Both the position numbers and the translations under genes were made by a program. The notes under the pieces were generated by a model. The model saw nothing but the letters and a program-made list of their open reading frames with translations. It made no database searches and was not told the origin of the DNA. A stretch of 41,478 bases of DNA from Sphingomonas_Q fennica_A (GTDB taxonomy: Bacteria; Pseudomonadota; Alphaproteobacteria; Sphingomonadales; Sphingomonadaceae): positions 1 to 41,478 of the forward strand of contig JAQIJD010000016.1 of NCBI GenBank assembly GCA_036946415.1, written 5' to 3'. Of this stretch, positions 41,450-41,478 are shown in pieces. The stretch's first letter is position 1. The number at the start of each line of letters is the position of its first letter.

Positions 41450-41478
41450 AGGGCGGGCTTCGGCATGGGGCGCGCCGA

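Overview
The window is high-GC DNA that reads like an alphaproteobacterium of the Sphingomonadales. This is an inference from two TonB-dependent receptors, a bL36 of the short RHRD type, the metX-metW pair, hisC-tyrA, an Hsp33 gene, and REP-like intergenic dyads with the wording common in sphingomonads. No rRNA, tRNA, transposase or phage gene was recognised.

Layout. 1-352 is the tail of a CRISPR array (36-nt repeats, 30-31-nt spacers) ending in a degenerate repeat; no cas gene lies in the window. 487-803 holds two tiny ORFs. 855-5737 is an uptake locus: a TonB-dependent receptor and an MFS transporter divergent from a MarR regulator, with a perfect 17-bp palindrome between them. 5756-9626 is the ybbA/ybbP-type ABC exporter divergent from the TesA-like esterase. 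9752-11355 is a leftward chain in which a 50-aa ORF, a DUF2384 (Xre/MbcA/ParS-type) antitoxin-like protein and an unknown ORF of about 86 aa overlap by GTGA and run into hslO (Hsp33). 11495-13739 is metX-metW plus a flavin-oxidase-fold protein; 13953-15955 is hisC-tyrA. 16194-17156 is an unrecognised two-TM membrane protein of visibly lower GC, followed by about 0.65 kb with no gene. 17834-19852 holds an M14 carboxypeptidase, a DUF4136 lipoprotein and rpmJ.

20121-23647 contains a CmcJ-like oxidoreductase with a hot-dog thioesterase, an alpha/beta hydrolase, and the queuosine genes queC-queE. 23821-26600 holds a secreted conserved protein, a Met-rich lipoprotein, lipB and a multi-TM membrane protein. 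26617-28783 is a BlaI/M56 pair with two BlaI-type operators in its promoter. 28802-30763 pairs a spore-photoproduct-lyase homologue with a SirB1-like protein. 30887-35259 is an iron locus: an aminotransferase divergent from a siderophore receptor plus esterase, around a Fur-like palindrome. 35216-38034 is GH15-SDR. 38187-41449 is a probable aromatic-catabolism cluster (cupin, FAD monooxygenase, fumarylacetoacetate-hydrolase family).

Sequence quality matters here. Four genes (hslO, the DUF4136 lipoprotein, the CmcJ-like gene, the M56 gene) are each broken by one extra base in a G/C run of 6-7, and the aminotransferase has lost one T. From about 39.27 kb to the right edge both genes switch frame repeatedly while codon-level similarity is kept. 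These look more like read errors and an unreliable contig end than biological decay, but the sequence alone cannot prove that.
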